The notes: generated by a model from the sequence alone, not told the origin. Shown: positions 16,834 to 25,156, numbered from the stretch's first letter. The stretch is 64,000 nt of DNA from Chryseobacterium shigense (GCF_900156575.1 NZ_FTNY01000003.1:62001-126000), one strand, 5' to 3'. Made by a program: numbers and translations.

Positions 16834-17247
16834 TTATAGTTCTGTTACTTTTTTTCCGATTTTATAGACGGTTCCGACAAATTTTGCGACCAACTCATTG
16901 TTTTGATTGGTAATCCTGATGTCGTAAACGGCTGTTTTTCTGGTATCGTTGACCAGAGTGCTTTCTGCTTTGAAAACATCACCTTCTTTTCCTGCTTTGG
17001 TAAAGTTGATGATACAGTTCAGGGCTACAGCTGCATCTCCCGTGTTGTTGGAGGAAAATGCCAGGGCAGAATCTGCAAAAGCAAACGTAACCCCTCCGTG
17101 AACCGTTTTCAGCCCATTAATCATCTCTTTCCTGATGGGCATTTCTATTAAACAATAATTTTCTTTGACTTCGATCATTTTGATATTCATCCATTGGGAA
17201 AAATAATCCTGACCGAACATATAATCTGCAACTTGTCTGGGCGTCAT
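16834..17247 (-). CDS. paaI: PaaI hotdog-fold thioesterase
   Basis: A 137-residue hotdog-fold protein. The catalytic area is LKTVHGGVTFAFADSALAFS, with HGG at about 50-52 and Asp near 59, as in PaaI. PaaI is a phenylacetyl-CoA (and hydroxyphenylacetyl-CoA) thioesterase thought to rescue CoA when intermediates accumulate. The full-length domain ends with FVGTVYKIGKK. It lies between paaJ and paaH, the neighbourhood expected of the pathway. The gaps on both sides carry TAACA/TGTTA repeat words. Confidence 0.9.
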   Translation of the reverse strand: MTPRQVADYMFGQDYFSQWMNIKMIEVKENYCLIEMPIRKEMINGLKTVHGGVTFAFADSALAFSSNNTGDAAVALNCIINFTKAGKEGDVFKAESTLVNDTRKTAVYDIRITNQNNELVAKFVGTVYKIGKKVTEL

Positions 17248-17251
17248 AATT

Positions 17252-17398
17252 TTAAATTTATCAATGTAACCCTGTTTTTATATCAATCGTATTTCATCCG
17301 ATTCTATGGTAAATCGTCCCTTTGGGAATCATTATTTAGATATTCTTAACAGGTATTTTTTTTATATTGTTACACTCCTACATTTTTATTGTTACATT
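17252..17398. repeat. Gap element between paaI and paaH
   Basis: ATCAATGTAACCCTG near the left and ATATTGTTACACTCC and TATTGTTACA near the right form a weaker inverted pair around an unrelated middle. Confidence 0.5.
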
Positions 17399-18525
17399 TT
17401 ACGGAGTAAAGGGCTCTGCCTGTATCTTTCTTCCTGATATTCTTCGTAAAGACTTTGTAGAGTTTCGGAGATTTTGGAATAGCCGATTTCTTTTCCCCAT
17501 GCCAGCAATCCTTTTGGATAATTGACACCTTTCTGCATCGCCAGCTCGATGTCTTCATCATTGGCAATTCCTAATCTTTTGGCTTCCACCGCTTCATTGA
17601 TCAGCATTGAAATAATTCTAAAAAATATTTGCTGATACAATGCATCCTCTTTCTGAGCCACAGGTTTTTCTGCCCCTTCACTGTAATCATAGAAACCTTT
17701 TCCTGTTTTTCTGCCGTGAAGTTTGGCCTCAGCCATTCTTTGCTGAAGCAAGGATGGTTTGTACTTGGGATCATAGAAATAATCTTTATATACGGTTGTA
17801 GTTACGGCAAAATTGACGTCAACACCGATTAGATCCATGAGTTCAAAAGGCCCCATTTTAAAGTTCCCCAGTGCTCTCATCGCTTCGTCTACCTGTTCCG
17901 GTGTTGCCATGTTTTCTTCAACAATCCTTAATCCTTCCCCATAGTAAGGGCGGGCAATTCTGTTCACGATAAATCCTGGAATATCTTTAGCAATTACAGG
18001 CATTTTTTTCCAATCTTTCATAAGATTGTAGATTTTTTCCGCTAATGATTTTTGTGTTAATAAAGATGGAATCACCTCAACCAAAGGCATTAGTGGCGCC
18101 GGATTGAAAAAGTGAATTCCAATGAAACGCTCCGGTTTCTTTAGTTCTGCACCCAGAGAGGTGATAGAAATGGATGAGGTGTTGGAACCAATAATACAGT
18201 CTTCGGACACATAGGTTTCAAGTTCTGTAAATACTTTGGTTTTAATGTCTTTGTTTTCAATGATGGCTTCGATCACGAGATCGGAATCTTTAAGATCCTG
18301 TAAAGCTTCACCTTTAACGATGTTGTTTCTGATTTCTGTGGCTTTTTCCTGAGAAATTTTAGCTTTATCCACTAATTTCTGAAGTGTTTTCTCTAAGCCC
18401 GATAATGCTTTATCAATCTGCGGAGTATTTGCATCGAATAAAACGACTTTGCATCCCGCTGTTGCAGCCACCTGAGCAATTCCTACGCCCATGGTTCCTG
18501 CCCCAATAATTCCGATATTGTTCAT
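17392..18525 (-). CDS. paaH: PaaH, 3-hydroxyadipyl-CoA dehydrogenase
   Basis: A 377-residue NAD-dependent 3-hydroxyacyl-CoA dehydrogenase. The frame opens 16 codons earlier, but the real start is the ATG at 18525, directly before NNIGIIGAGTMG (nucleotide-binding GxGxxG). SNTSSISIT and GIHFFNPAPLMPLVEV carry the catalytic Ser and His. Two 3HCDH C-terminal domains follow (about 185-280 and 297-370). It is shorter than E. coli PaaH, which is about 475 residues. It oxidises 3-hydroxyadipyl-CoA before thiolysis by PaaJ. Downstream of paaG on the same strand, with a long hairpin in the gap. Confidence 0.9.
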   Translation of the reverse strand: MNNIGIIGAGTMGVGIAQVAATAGCKVVLFDANTPQIDKALSGLEKTLQKLVDKAKISQEKATEIRNNIVKGEALQDLKDSDLVIEAIIENKDIKTKVFTELETYVSEDCIIGSNTSSISITSLGAELKKPERFIGIHFFNPAPLMPLVEVIPSLLTQKSLAEKIYNLMKDWKKMPVIAKDIPGFIVNRIARPYYGEGLRIVEENMATPEQVDEAMRALGNFKMGPFELMDLIGVDVNFAVTTTVYKDYFYDPKYKPSLLQQRMAEAKLHGRKTGKGFYDYSEGAEKPVAQKEDALYQQIFFRIISMLINEAVEAKRLGIANDEDIELAMQKGVNYPKGLLAWGKEIGYSKISETLQSLYEEYQEERYRQSPLLRKM

Positions 18526-18535
18526 GTTCTGTATG

Positions 18536-18601
18536 ATGTAAAAAGTACAATGTAAAAAGTATAACAACGACAACGTACTGTGTACATTGTACTTTTTACA
18601 T
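18536..18601. repeat. Long inverted repeat between paaH and paaG
   Basis: Two perfect 19-nt arms, 18536-18554 and 18583-18601, containing GTAAAAAGTACAATGTA, with a 28-nt loop. It follows the same arrangement as the other gap elements but uses different words. Confidence 0.9.
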
Positions 18602-18614
18602 TGTACAAAATCTT

Positions 18615-19415
18615 TTATTTTCCTTTATACTCAGGTTTTCTTTTCTGTAAAAAGGCGTTTACCCCTTCGATGAAATCTTCTGTCTGTGCTGCTTCCTGTT
18701 GCAGATCTCCTTCTAATTCAAGCTGTTCTTTCAATGTGTTGTTGTAAGATTGAGCGAAGGCTTTTTTGGTTAATTTAATTGCAGCCGTCGGCATATTTGA
18801 CATTTTCTCCAGGATCTCCATAGATTTCGGAGCAAATTCTTCCTCGGTAAACACTTCAGCTACCAAACCGTAAGATTTAGATTCTTCAGCGGATAATCTT
18901 TTTCCTGTAAATGCTAAATAATTGGCTAGTTGTCTTCCTAATAATTTTGGAAGGAAATAGGTTCCTCCTGTATCAGGAATCAATCCGATATTGGAGAATG
19001 CCTGAGCAAAATAGGATTTATCAACTGCCAAAACAAAATCGCAAATCAATGCTAACATCGCACCAGCACCTACTGCCGGGCCATTAACCAATGCCACAAC
19101 GGGTTTTCTGCATTTTGTAATTTCGGTAACCAGAGGATTGTAGTAGTCTACTACAATTTTTCTGATGATATCGTTATCATGGTGTTCGTTACCCTGTACG
19201 AAAGCATCATCCAGATTCTGACCGGAGCAGAAAGCTCTTCCTCTTCCAGAAATGGCTACGCATCTTACTGTTTCATCGTTACTACATTCTTTAATAAAAT
19301 CTCGTAAGTCTGATAAAGAGGGCTTTGTAAGCGCATTCATAGTTTCCGGTTGATTGAGGTAGGCAATTTTCAATTTGCCATCAAAATGCGTTTCAATATC
19401 GAGTTGTGTATACAT
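18615..19415 (-). CDS. paaG: PaaG, 1,2-epoxyphenylacetyl-CoA isomerase
   Basis: A 266-residue crotonase. It resembles PaaG closely: GRAFCSGQNLDD, VDYYNPLVTEI, AVGAGAMLALICDFVLAV, FSNIGLIPDTGGTYFLP (catalytic Asp in PDTGG) and the end EGVNAFLQKRKPEYKGK. PaaG turns the ring epoxide into oxepin-CoA and also shifts double bonds later in the pathway. It is the only crotonase in the cluster, so no separate paaF is visible here. It follows paaD after a repeat-filled gap of about 200 nt. Confidence 0.93.
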   Translation of the reverse strand: MYTQLDIETHFDGKLKIAYLNQPETMNALTKPSLSDLRDFIKECSNDETVRCVAISGRGRAFCSGQNLDDAFVQGNEHHDNDIIRKIVVDYYNPLVTEITKCRKPVVALVNGPAVGAGAMLALICDFVLAVDKSYFAQAFSNIGLIPDTGGTYFLPKLLGRQLANYLAFTGKRLSAEESKSYGLVAEVFTEEEFAPKSMEILEKMSNMPTAAIKLTKKAFAQSYNNTLKEQLELEGDLQQEAAQTEDFIEGVNAFLQKRKPEYKGK

Positions 19416-19439
19416 GGTTTTAAATTTAAAATTAAATGA

Positions 19440-19620
19440 TTAAGAAATTAAAAAATTACACTGCTCTAATTTAACAATATAAAATAATGTGGCAATCTCT
19501 GTAATGTAACAATCTAACAGATTAACAATGCTGCAAATAAATCTAACAATGTATCAGTTTAACAGTGTAGCAATTATTTTGCTGTTGTTAAACTCATACA
19601 TTAATTTATTGGTACATTAA
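19440..19620. repeat. Repeat-filled gap between paaG and paaD
   Basis: Several TAACAATGTA-type words (ATCTAACAATGTATCAG, CAGTGTAGCAATT) are answered by TGTTAAACTCATACATTAA and TTGGTACATTAA. The gap is about 200 nt and no gene is visible in it. Confidence 0.6.
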
Positions 19621-20103
19621 TTAGTGGCATTTAAAATAATCAAAAGGTTCCAAACAGTCCAGACATTGGTAAGAAGCCTTACACAAGGTAGATCCGAATC
19701 TGCTGATCTGTTTTGAATTCATAGAGCCACAACGCGGACATTTTTTCGGTTTTCCGATGTGATGTTCGTCTGCACCTTTTTCGGGAGGTGAAATTCCGTA
19801 CACCCGAAGTTTCTCTCTCGCTTCATCCGTTAACCAATCTGTTGTCCATATGGGAAACATTTTGGTGACTACTTTCGCCTCCCAACCGTTCTCTTTCATG
19901 ATTTTCATGATGTCTTCCTCAATGGTAAACATAGCGGGACAGGCAGAATAAGTCGGCGTAATAGTTATTTCACAAGAGTTCTCGCTTGTAACTTTAGCTT
20001 CTCTTACAATGCCTAATTCCACGATATTGATTACCGGAATTTCGGGATCGGGGACTAATTCTAATATTTCTAAAGGATTTTTCAATCTTTTTTTATCTGA
20101 CAA
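19621..20103 (-). CDS. paaD: PaaD, phenylacetyl-CoA epoxidase maturation subunit
   Basis: A 160-residue protein starting at a TTG codon (20103), with no usable ATG nearby; the next Met is near residue 56. The N-terminal domain is MIP18/DUF59-like (ILELVPDPEIPVINIVELGI). The tail has a zinc-binding-type Cys pattern: KCPRCGSMNSKQISRFGSTL, KASYQCLDC and FKCH. PaaD is thought to help load iron into the PaaABCE monooxygenase. Its first ten codons and the upstream sequence are duplicated in tandem, see 20075-20325. Confidence 0.9.
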   Translation of the reverse strand: MSDKKRLKNPLEILELVPDPEIPVINIVELGIVREAKVTSENSCEITITPTYSACPAMFTIEEDIMKIMKENGWEAKVVTKMFPIWTTDWLTDEAREKLRVYGISPPEKGADEHHIGKPKKCPRCGSMNSKQISRFGSTLCKASYQCLDCLEPFDYFKCH

Positions 20104-20325
20104 TTTAATTTTTAACGCAAAGTGCGCTAAGTTTTTTTTGACTATTAACTGCTTTTAAGTTCGCAAAGGCGTTTCACTCAGCAAAATCAACAAAGAGTAA
20201 GGATTTTTCAATCTTTTTCTATCTGACAATTTAATTTTAACGCAAAGTGCGCTAAGTTTTTTTTGACTACTAATTGCTCTTAAGCTCGCAAAGGCGTTTC
20301 ACTCAGCAAAGTCAACATAGAGTAA
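20075..20325. repeat. Tandem duplication covering the paaD start region
   Basis: Copy A is 20075-20200 and copy B 20201-20325, about 125 nt each and nearly identical. Each begins at GGATTTTTCAATC and ends at GAGTAA. Copy A holds the first ten paaD codons and the TTG start. Copy B holds a second TTG at 20229, opening a 24-residue frame that ends at 20155. Both share CGCAAAGTGCGCTAAG and TCGCAAAGGCGTTTCACTC. Confidence 0.92.
20155..20229 (-). pseudogene. Decoy remnant of the paaD 5' end
   Basis: A TTG-started frame whose first ten residues (MSDRKRLKNP) repeat those of PaaD with one Lys-to-Arg change. It then runs into the duplicated non-coding sequence and stops after 24 residues. It is the coding part of copy B of the tandem duplication and is not expected to be functional. 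Confidence 0.7.
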
Positions 20326-20400
20326 AATTCTCAATGACAGTTTAACATTGCACTTTTGAATTGTTATATTGGTAAACTGCTACATTGTTACATTCAAAAG
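20326..20400. repeat. Gap element upstream of the duplication and beside paaC
   Basis: CAGTTTAACATTGCA on one side and TTGGTAAACTGCTACATTG on the other form an imperfect inverted repeat directly after the paaC stop. Confidence 0.55.
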
Positions 20401-20401
20401 T

Positions 20402-21151
20402 TTACCAGGTACATCCCGGATATGCTCTCTGCATATATTGAAGTTCGCAAAGGATAAATCCGAAATATTCTGTATGGTAACCCGTTCTAGATTTTGGTTG
20501 CATGAAAGGATTTGCCGGATATTCCAATCCATACTCTGCAAAATCTTTTTGTGTGATGGCCAGGAATTCTTTGTACAGTTCGTCTCCATCAGGAGCGATG
20601 TTTAAAGCAATCAGATCATCTTCTCCTTCCACTTTTGCAAATAATCCTTTTGAATATTCCCAAATGTTATCAAGGGCTTTCACCACACGTCCACGGCTTT
20701 CTTCTGTTCCCTGAGCAAAGATTTTCATCCATGAAGAAGCATGTGTATAGTGGTATCTTACTTCTTTTAAAGATTTCTGAGCCAGTGCAGAAAGTTCTTC
20801 ATCTGCAGAATTTGACAATGCTTCGTACATCAATTTCTGATATACGGAGAATACATATACTTTAAGAATTGTTTGTGCATAATCTTCATTCGGAAGTTCG
20901 ACCCAATGTGCGTTGACATATTCGTGCTCGTATCTTAAGAAGGCTAAATCGTCTTCACTTTTACCGTTATCCGCAACTCTTGATGCATACACATAAAAGT
21001 TGTTAGCCTGGCCAAGTTCGTCCAATGCGATGTTTGTCAATGCAATATCTTCCTCTAAATAAGGACCTTCACCGCACCATGCAGACAGTCTCTGTCCCAT
21101 GATGAAACTGTCATCAGCAAACTTTAATAAATAATTATATAATGGATTCAT
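20402..21151 (-). CDS. paaC: PaaC, structural subunit of phenylacetyl-CoA epoxidase
   Basis: A 249-residue protein of the ferritin-like fold, paired in the complex with PaaA. The segments DDSFIMGQRLSAWCGEGPYL, DIALTNIALDELGQANNFYV, YHYTHASSWMKI and EYGLEYPANPFMQ are typical of PaaC. It lacks a complete di-iron ligand set, as expected for the non-catalytic subunit. It is encoded between paaB and paaD. It works with PaaA, PaaB and PaaE to add one oxygen to the phenylacetyl-CoA ring. Confidence 0.92.
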   Translation of the reverse strand: MNPLYNYLLKFADDSFIMGQRLSAWCGEGPYLEEDIALTNIALDELGQANNFYVYASRVADNGKSEDDLAFLRYEHEYVNAHWVELPNEDYAQTILKVYVFSVYQKLMYEALSNSADEELSALAQKSLKEVRYHYTHASSWMKIFAQGTEESRGRVVKALDNIWEYSKGLFAKVEGEDDLIALNIAPDGDELYKEFLAITQKDFAEYGLEYPANPFMQPKSRTGYHTEYFGFILCELQYMQRAYPGCTW

Positions 21152-21167
21152 TGTTTAATAGATTTAA

Positions 21168-21231
21168 AGACCAATAGATGATAGACAGATAGAAAATAGA
21201 CTTCAATGTTTTATCTGTTATCTATTGGTCT
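21168..21231. repeat. Inverted-repeat gap element between paaC and paaB
   Basis: AGACCAATAGATGATAG plus ACAGATA (21168-21191) pairs with TATCTGTTATCTATTGGTCT (21212-21231), with a short bulge. Built from different words than most other gaps but with the same layout. Confidence 0.8.
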
Positions 21232-21253
21232 ATTATCTCTAGGTCTATTCTTA

Positions 21254-21535
21254 TTACATATTTTTTACATCATTAGGAATATCATAGAATGTCGGGTGAC
21301 GGTATAGTTTGTCGTCTGCCGGATCAAAGAAAGCTTCCTTGTCTACTCCTTCTGAAGTCACGATATATTTACTTGGCACTACCCAAACAGAAGTCCCTTC
21401 TTTTCTTCTGGTGTAAACGTCTCTTGCGTTCTGCAAAGCCATTTCGGCTGTAGGTGCCTGTACTATTCCTGCGTGTTTGTGAGATAATCCCGGTTTAGTC
21501 TGAATAAACACTTCCCACATATCTAAATTTGCCAT
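21254..21535 (-). CDS. paaB: PaaB, phenylacetyl-CoA epoxidase subunit
   Basis: About 93 residues, starting at the ATG at 21535 (MANLDMWEVFIQ); a TTG two codons earlier is less likely. The family motifs are LDMWEVFIQTKPGLSHKHAG, AEMALQNARDVYTRRKEG and SVWVVPSKYIVTS. PaaB is the small subunit that bridges PaaAC units and is needed for activity. It sits between paaA and paaC, the usual order. Confidence 0.93.
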   Translation of the reverse strand: MANLDMWEVFIQTKPGLSHKHAGIVQAPTAEMALQNARDVYTRRKEGTSVWVVPSKYIVTSEGVDKEAFFDPADDKLYRHPTFYDIPNDVKNM

Positions 21536-21544
21536 AGTCAAATT

Positions 21545-21652
21545 CTAAATTAACAATGTATCAGTGTAACAGTTTACCAATTAAATATTCCTTGCCTAGC
21601 TCAGAATGCCCCATTGATTGTTACATTTTTACATTGGTATATTGTTACATTA
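21545..21652. repeat. Inverted-repeat gap element between paaB and paaA
   Basis: TTAACAATGTATCAGTG and CAGTTTACCAATT on the left, TTGTTACATTTTTACATTGG and TATTGTTACATTA on the right, around a non-repeated centre. Confidence 0.7.
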
Positions 21653-22591
21653 TTATATTACTTCTTTTTGTTGTTTCTCTGCAAAAGCAATTGCCGCTTC
21701 TTTTACCCAAAGGTTTTCCTGCTGCGCTTTTACTTTGGTCTGTAATCTTTTCTTATTACAAGGTCCGTTTCCTTTTAAGATTTCCATGAATTCATCCCAA
21801 GGAAGTTCACCGAAATCGTAATGCTGTCTTTCTTCATTCCACTTCAGATCTTTATCCGGCATGGTTAATCCTAAAAATTCAGCCTGAGAAACGGTAACAT
21901 CGATAAATCTCTGACGAAGACTGTCATTACTTTCTCTTTTTACTCTGTAATTCATAGAGATTTTAGAGTTGGGTGAACTGTCGTCATTCGGGCCAAACAT
22001 CATTAAAGCCGGCCACCAGAAACGGTTTAGCGAAGCCTGAGCCATTTCTTTCTGTTGTTTTGTACCACGACAAAGTGCCATTAGAATTTCATAGCCTTGT
22101 CTTTGATGGAAAGATTCTTCTTTACAGATTTTCACCATCGCTCTGGAATAAGGCCCGTAAGAATTCCCCATCAGCATCACCTGATTCATAATGGCTGCAC
22201 CATCAACCAACCAACCGATAGCGCCGATATCAGCCCAACTTAACGTTGGATAGTTGAAAATACTTGAGTATTTTGCTTTGCCTTCCAGCATATCTTCATA
22301 GGTAGCATCTCTATCTGCTCTGATGGTTCCGTTTCCTAACGTTTCAGTTGCAGAATAAAGGTATAAACCATGACCTGCTTCATCCTGAACCTTAGCTAAA
22401 AGAGCCATTTTTCTTCTCAATGAAGGCGCTCTTGAAATCCAGTTGGCTTCCGGCAACATTCCAACAATCTCAGAATGGGCGTGCTGTGAAATCTGGCGAA
22501 CCAATAGTTTTCTGTAATCATCGGGCATTACATCTTTTGGTTCTACCTTATTTTCGTCGTGAACGTATTGAACAAATTTTTCTAAATCCAT
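21653..22591 (-). CDS. paaA: PaaA, catalytic di-iron subunit of phenylacetyl-CoA epoxidase
   Basis: A 312-residue protein from the ATG at 22591 ([15 protein letters not shown]); a TTG three codons earlier is also in frame. Two di-iron ExxH motifs are visible: [12 protein letters not shown] (near residue 95) and [14 protein letters not shown] (near 180). This subunit activates oxygen and epoxidises the aromatic ring of phenylacetyl-CoA. It follows paaE and precedes paaB in the cluster. The length is normal. Confidence 0.94.
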   Translation of the reverse strand: MDLEKFVQYVHDENKVEPKDVMPDDYRKLLVRQISQHAHSEIVGMLPEANWISRAPSLRRKMALLAKVQDEAGHGLYLYSATETLGNGTIRADRDATYEDMLEGKAKYSSIFNYPTLSWADIGAIGWLVDGAAIMNQVMLMGNSYGPYSRAMVKICKEESFHQRQGYEILMALCRGTKQQKEMAQASLNRFWWPALMMFGPNDDSSPNSKISMNYRVKRESNDSLRQRFIDVTVSQAEFLGLTMPDKDLKWNEERQHYDFGELPWDEFMEILKGNGPCNKKRLQTKVKAQQENLWVKEAAIAFAEKQQKEVI

Positions 22592-22599
22592 AATTTTCA

Positions 22600-22672
22600 A
22601 TTTAGCAATGTATCAGTTTAACAATGTACCAATGATTGTTACACTGGTAAATTATTAGATTGTTACATTAAT
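22600..22672. repeat. Inverted-repeat gap element between paaA and paaE
   Basis: AGCAATGTATCAGTTTAACA and ATGTACCAATG on the left, ATTGTTACACTGGTAAATT and GATTGTTACATT on the right. Confidence 0.65.
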
Positions 22673-22674
22673 TT

Positions 22675-23760
22675 TTACACATCATAATTAAGCATCACCA
22701 CATTTGTTGTCGGGTGACATTGACAAGTCAGAACATAGCCTCTGGCTACTTCGTCTTCGGTAAGCGCAAAATTTTTCTCCATGAAAACTTCTCCTTCCAG
22801 AACCTGCGCTTTACACGTACAACAAACTCCTCCCTTGCAAGCAAAAGGTACCGGAAGATTGTCTTTCAATGCTTTATCTAAGATACTCTCTTTTTTAGAA
22901 TTAAGGTGGAACGAATATTCATCATCATCAATGATGACTGTTACCATACTTTCCAAATTGGCAATGGCCTTGAATTCATCGCTCATTTCCTCAGAATTCT
23001 CTTCATCAGGAGCGGTGAAATATTCAAATAAAACCTGAATAGCAGGTACTTTCTTATCTTTCTTTAAATAATCAGAAATTCCTTTAATCATTTCTGCAGG
23101 ACCACAGATGAAATAAGTGGATTCTTTTACATCAATATCTGTATATCTTTCAAATAACTGCTCCAGCTTCTCAGCAGAAATTCTTCCTTCAAATACAGGA
23201 TCTTCATGCTTTTCACGGCTTACCAGATAAATGACTTTCAGTCTTCCGTTGAAGTGCTCCACCAATTGATCAATCTCAGCTCTTTTCATCACATGATTCA
23301 TGCTTCTGTTGCTATAGAAAAGATAAGCGCAGCTATTGGGTTCCTGATAAAGACTTTCCTTAATGTTGGATAAAACAGGACTGATGCCGCTTCCCGCTGC
23401 TAAACCTACGTAGGTTTTCACATTGGTAGGGTGATAAGAAGTATTGAAACCACCCATTGGGGGCATTACTTCCAGCAACTCATCCATATGAAGATGCTCA
23501 TTGAAATATCCTGAAACTTTTCCGCCTTCCAGAAGTTTTACCAAAACTTCCAGAGTGTTGCTCTTTTCGCTTGGAGCGTTGCAGATAGAATAAGAACGTC
23601 TTTCTTCATTCCCGTTGATCATCATACGGAAATTAAGATACTGCCCCTGCTTGAATCTGAATTTATCTTTCAGTTCCTCAGGAATTTCTACTGCTACGTT
23701 TACCGCTTCAGGAGTATCTTTCTGAACTCTTACCGTTTTAAGTTTATAAAATGAATTCAT
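22675..23760 (-). CDS. paaE: PaaE, NADPH-dependent ferredoxin-type reductase of phenylacetyl-CoA epoxidase
   Basis: A 361-residue electron-transfer protein. An FAD-binding domain (RRSYSICNAP near 53-62) is followed by a pyridine-nucleotide domain (VGLAAGSGISPV near 118 and YFICGPAEMI near 221). The C-terminal plant-type 2Fe-2S domain has CKGGVCCTCKAQV plus a later Cys in LTCQCHP. It passes electrons from NADPH to PaaA. Its ATG overlaps the paaK stop by one base (TAATG), so the two are translationally coupled. Confidence 0.94.
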   Translation of the reverse strand: MNSFYKLKTVRVQKDTPEAVNVAVEIPEELKDKFRFKQGQYLNFRMMINGNEERRSYSICNAPSEKSNTLEVLVKLLEGGKVSGYFNEHLHMDELLEVMPPMGGFNTSYHPTNVKTYVGLAAGSGISPVLSNIKESLYQEPNSCAYLFYSNRSMNHVMKRAEIDQLVEHFNGRLKVIYLVSREKHEDPVFEGRISAEKLEQLFERYTDIDVKESTYFICGPAEMIKGISDYLKKDKKVPAIQVLFEYFTAPDEENSEEMSDEFKAIANLESMVTVIIDDDEYSFHLNSKKESILDKALKDNLPVPFACKGGVCCTCKAQVLEGEVFMEKNFALTEDEVARGYVLTCQCHPTTNVVMLNYDV

Positions 23761-25076
23761 TATTTTTTAAGTATTCTATTAATTTTTCCGCCTTCGCACT
23801 TCGGCAGGCTGTCCTGAGTATGAATTTTCACTTTCGTCGTAATTCCTACTCGCTTTTTTATTTCGTTTTCTATGTTTTTTCCAAAGTTGCCGACAAAATT
23901 AAAATAATCATCGGTATCTGCCTCTATTTTTTGATCTTTCACCAATTCATCATCAATTTCTACATCAATATCCAGGGCTACACACATCTGTTCTTTTTCA
24001 ATGGGCGTAAGATAGTAGTTCGGAACGACTCCTTTTACATGAGAAAATGCTTCTTCAATCTGGCTTGGATAAACATTAACTCCTCTTACGATCAGCATGT
24101 CATCTGCTCTTCCTTTGATGGGTCTCATCTTTACCATGCTTCGCTTCGCATTCTCATCATAATAAAGACTTGTAATGTCATTCGTCCAATATCTTAAAAG
24201 CGGCATTGCTTTTTTTGTTAAAGTGGTGATCACTAAGACCCCTTCTTCCCCTAAAGGAACCGGCTGCTTCGTGATCGGATCTAAAATTTCAGGATAAAAA
24301 TGATCTTCCCAAATATAAGATCCTCCTTTTTCTTCAAAATCCTCCATGGATACTCCGGGACCGATGATCTCACTTAATCCATAAATATTCGTTGCATGAA
24401 GTCCCAGTTTTTCTTCAATATGACTTCTGATAATTTCCGTCCATGGTTCAGAACCTAAAACAGCATATTTCAAACTGATCTCTTCTGCAGTGACTCCTCT
24501 TTTCGCAAATTCATCAGCGATAGTCAGAGCATAAGACGGCGAACAGCAGATCACTTCAGGTTTAAAATCAATAATCAAATCTACCTGTCTGGCGGTCATC
24601 CCTCCTGAAATCGGAAGAACGCTCATTCCCAATTTTTCTGCACCGTAATGAAGTCCTAATCCGCCTGTGAAAATTCCATATCCGTAAGCATTGTGTAACT
24701 GCATTCCCGGTCTTGCTCCCGCTGCATATAATGATCTGGCGACTACTTCACTGAAAAGATCCACGTCTTCTTTCGTGTACCCCACCACTGTAGGTTTTCC
24801 CGTAGTTCCACTTGAGCAGTGAATTCTCTGAAGTTCATCCTTCGGAACAGTAAACAATCCGAAAGGATAATGGTCCCTTAAATCCTGTTTGTAAGTAATG
24901 GGAAGTTTCGTAATATCATCAATCGACCTTATATCCTGTGGAGATATTCCCGATTCATTAAATTTTCCTCTATAAAATTCTGATCTCTCTCCTAGATAGC
25001 CGACCAAATCTGTCAACCGGTCAGACTGAAGCAGCCTCAACTGGTCGAGTTTTAAATATTCAACTGAAAAATCCAT
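23760..25076 (-). CDS. paaK: PaaK, phenylacetate-CoA ligase
   Basis: An adenylate-forming enzyme of about 438 residues that converts phenylacetate to phenylacetyl-CoA with ATP. The ATP-binding motif is HCSSGTTGKPTVVGYT (near residue 85-100). Later motifs are NIYGLSEIIGPGV and MRPIKGRADDMLIVRGVNVY, and the catalytic Lys lies in the C-terminal CEGGKINRIL. An earlier in-frame ATG at 25094 lies inside the operator palindrome and close to the predicted transcription start, so I prefer 25076 (MDFSVEYLK). It is the first gene of the paa cluster. Confidence 0.93.
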   Translation of the reverse strand: MDFSVEYLKLDQLRLLQSDRLTDLVGYLGERSEFYRGKFNESGISPQDIRSIDDITKLPITYKQDLRDHYPFGLFTVPKDELQRIHCSSGTTGKPTVVGYTKEDVDLFSEVVARSLYAAGARPGMQLHNAYGYGIFTGGLGLHYGAEKLGMSVLPISGGMTARQVDLIIDFKPEVICCSPSYALTIADEFAKRGVTAEEISLKYAVLGSEPWTEIIRSHIEEKLGLHATNIYGLSEIIGPGVSMEDFEEKGGSYIWEDHFYPEILDPITKQPVPLGEEGVLVITTLTKKAMPLLRYWTNDITSLYYDENAKRSMVKMRPIKGRADDMLIVRGVNVYPSQIEEAFSHVKGVVPNYYLTPIEKEQMCVALDIDVEIDDELVKDQKIEADTDDYFNFVGNFGKNIENEIKKRVGITTKVKIHTQDSLPKCEGGKINRILKK

Positions 25077-25087
25077 ATCCTTACTAA

Positions 25088-25101
25088 CTAACATTTGTTA
25101 G
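25088..25101. promoter_or_regulatory. Predicted TetR/PaaR-type operator
   Basis: CTAACA and TGTTAG flank a two-base centre, giving a perfect 14-nt palindrome over the predicted paaK transcription start. The shape resembles operators described for TetR-type PaaR repressors. The TetR gene upstream is the natural candidate binder. Confidence 0.6.
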
Positions 25102-25104
25102 GTG

Positions 25105-25135
25105 TAAATTTAAAAAGAATTTCAATCCTGACAAA
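25105..25135 (-). promoter_or_regulatory. Predicted promoter of the paa cluster
   Basis: On the minus strand TTTG (25135-25132) is followed after 19 nt by TAAATTTA (25112-25105), close to TAnnTTTG. Its transcription start would fall within the operator palindrome. Confidence 0.55.
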
Positions 25136-25140
25136 ATATT

Positions 25141-25156
25141 TATGACTTTTGTCATA
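25141..25156. promoter_or_regulatory. Second palindrome upstream of the paaK promoter
   Basis: TATGAC and GTCATA flank TTTT, giving a perfect 16-nt palindrome just upstream of the -33 element. It could bind a second regulator; nothing else supports this. Confidence 0.35.

Noticed and set aside
25077..25094. Upstream ATG at 25094 as the paaK start
   Set aside because: It lies in the operator and about at the predicted transcription start; the ATG at 25076 gives a more typical start.
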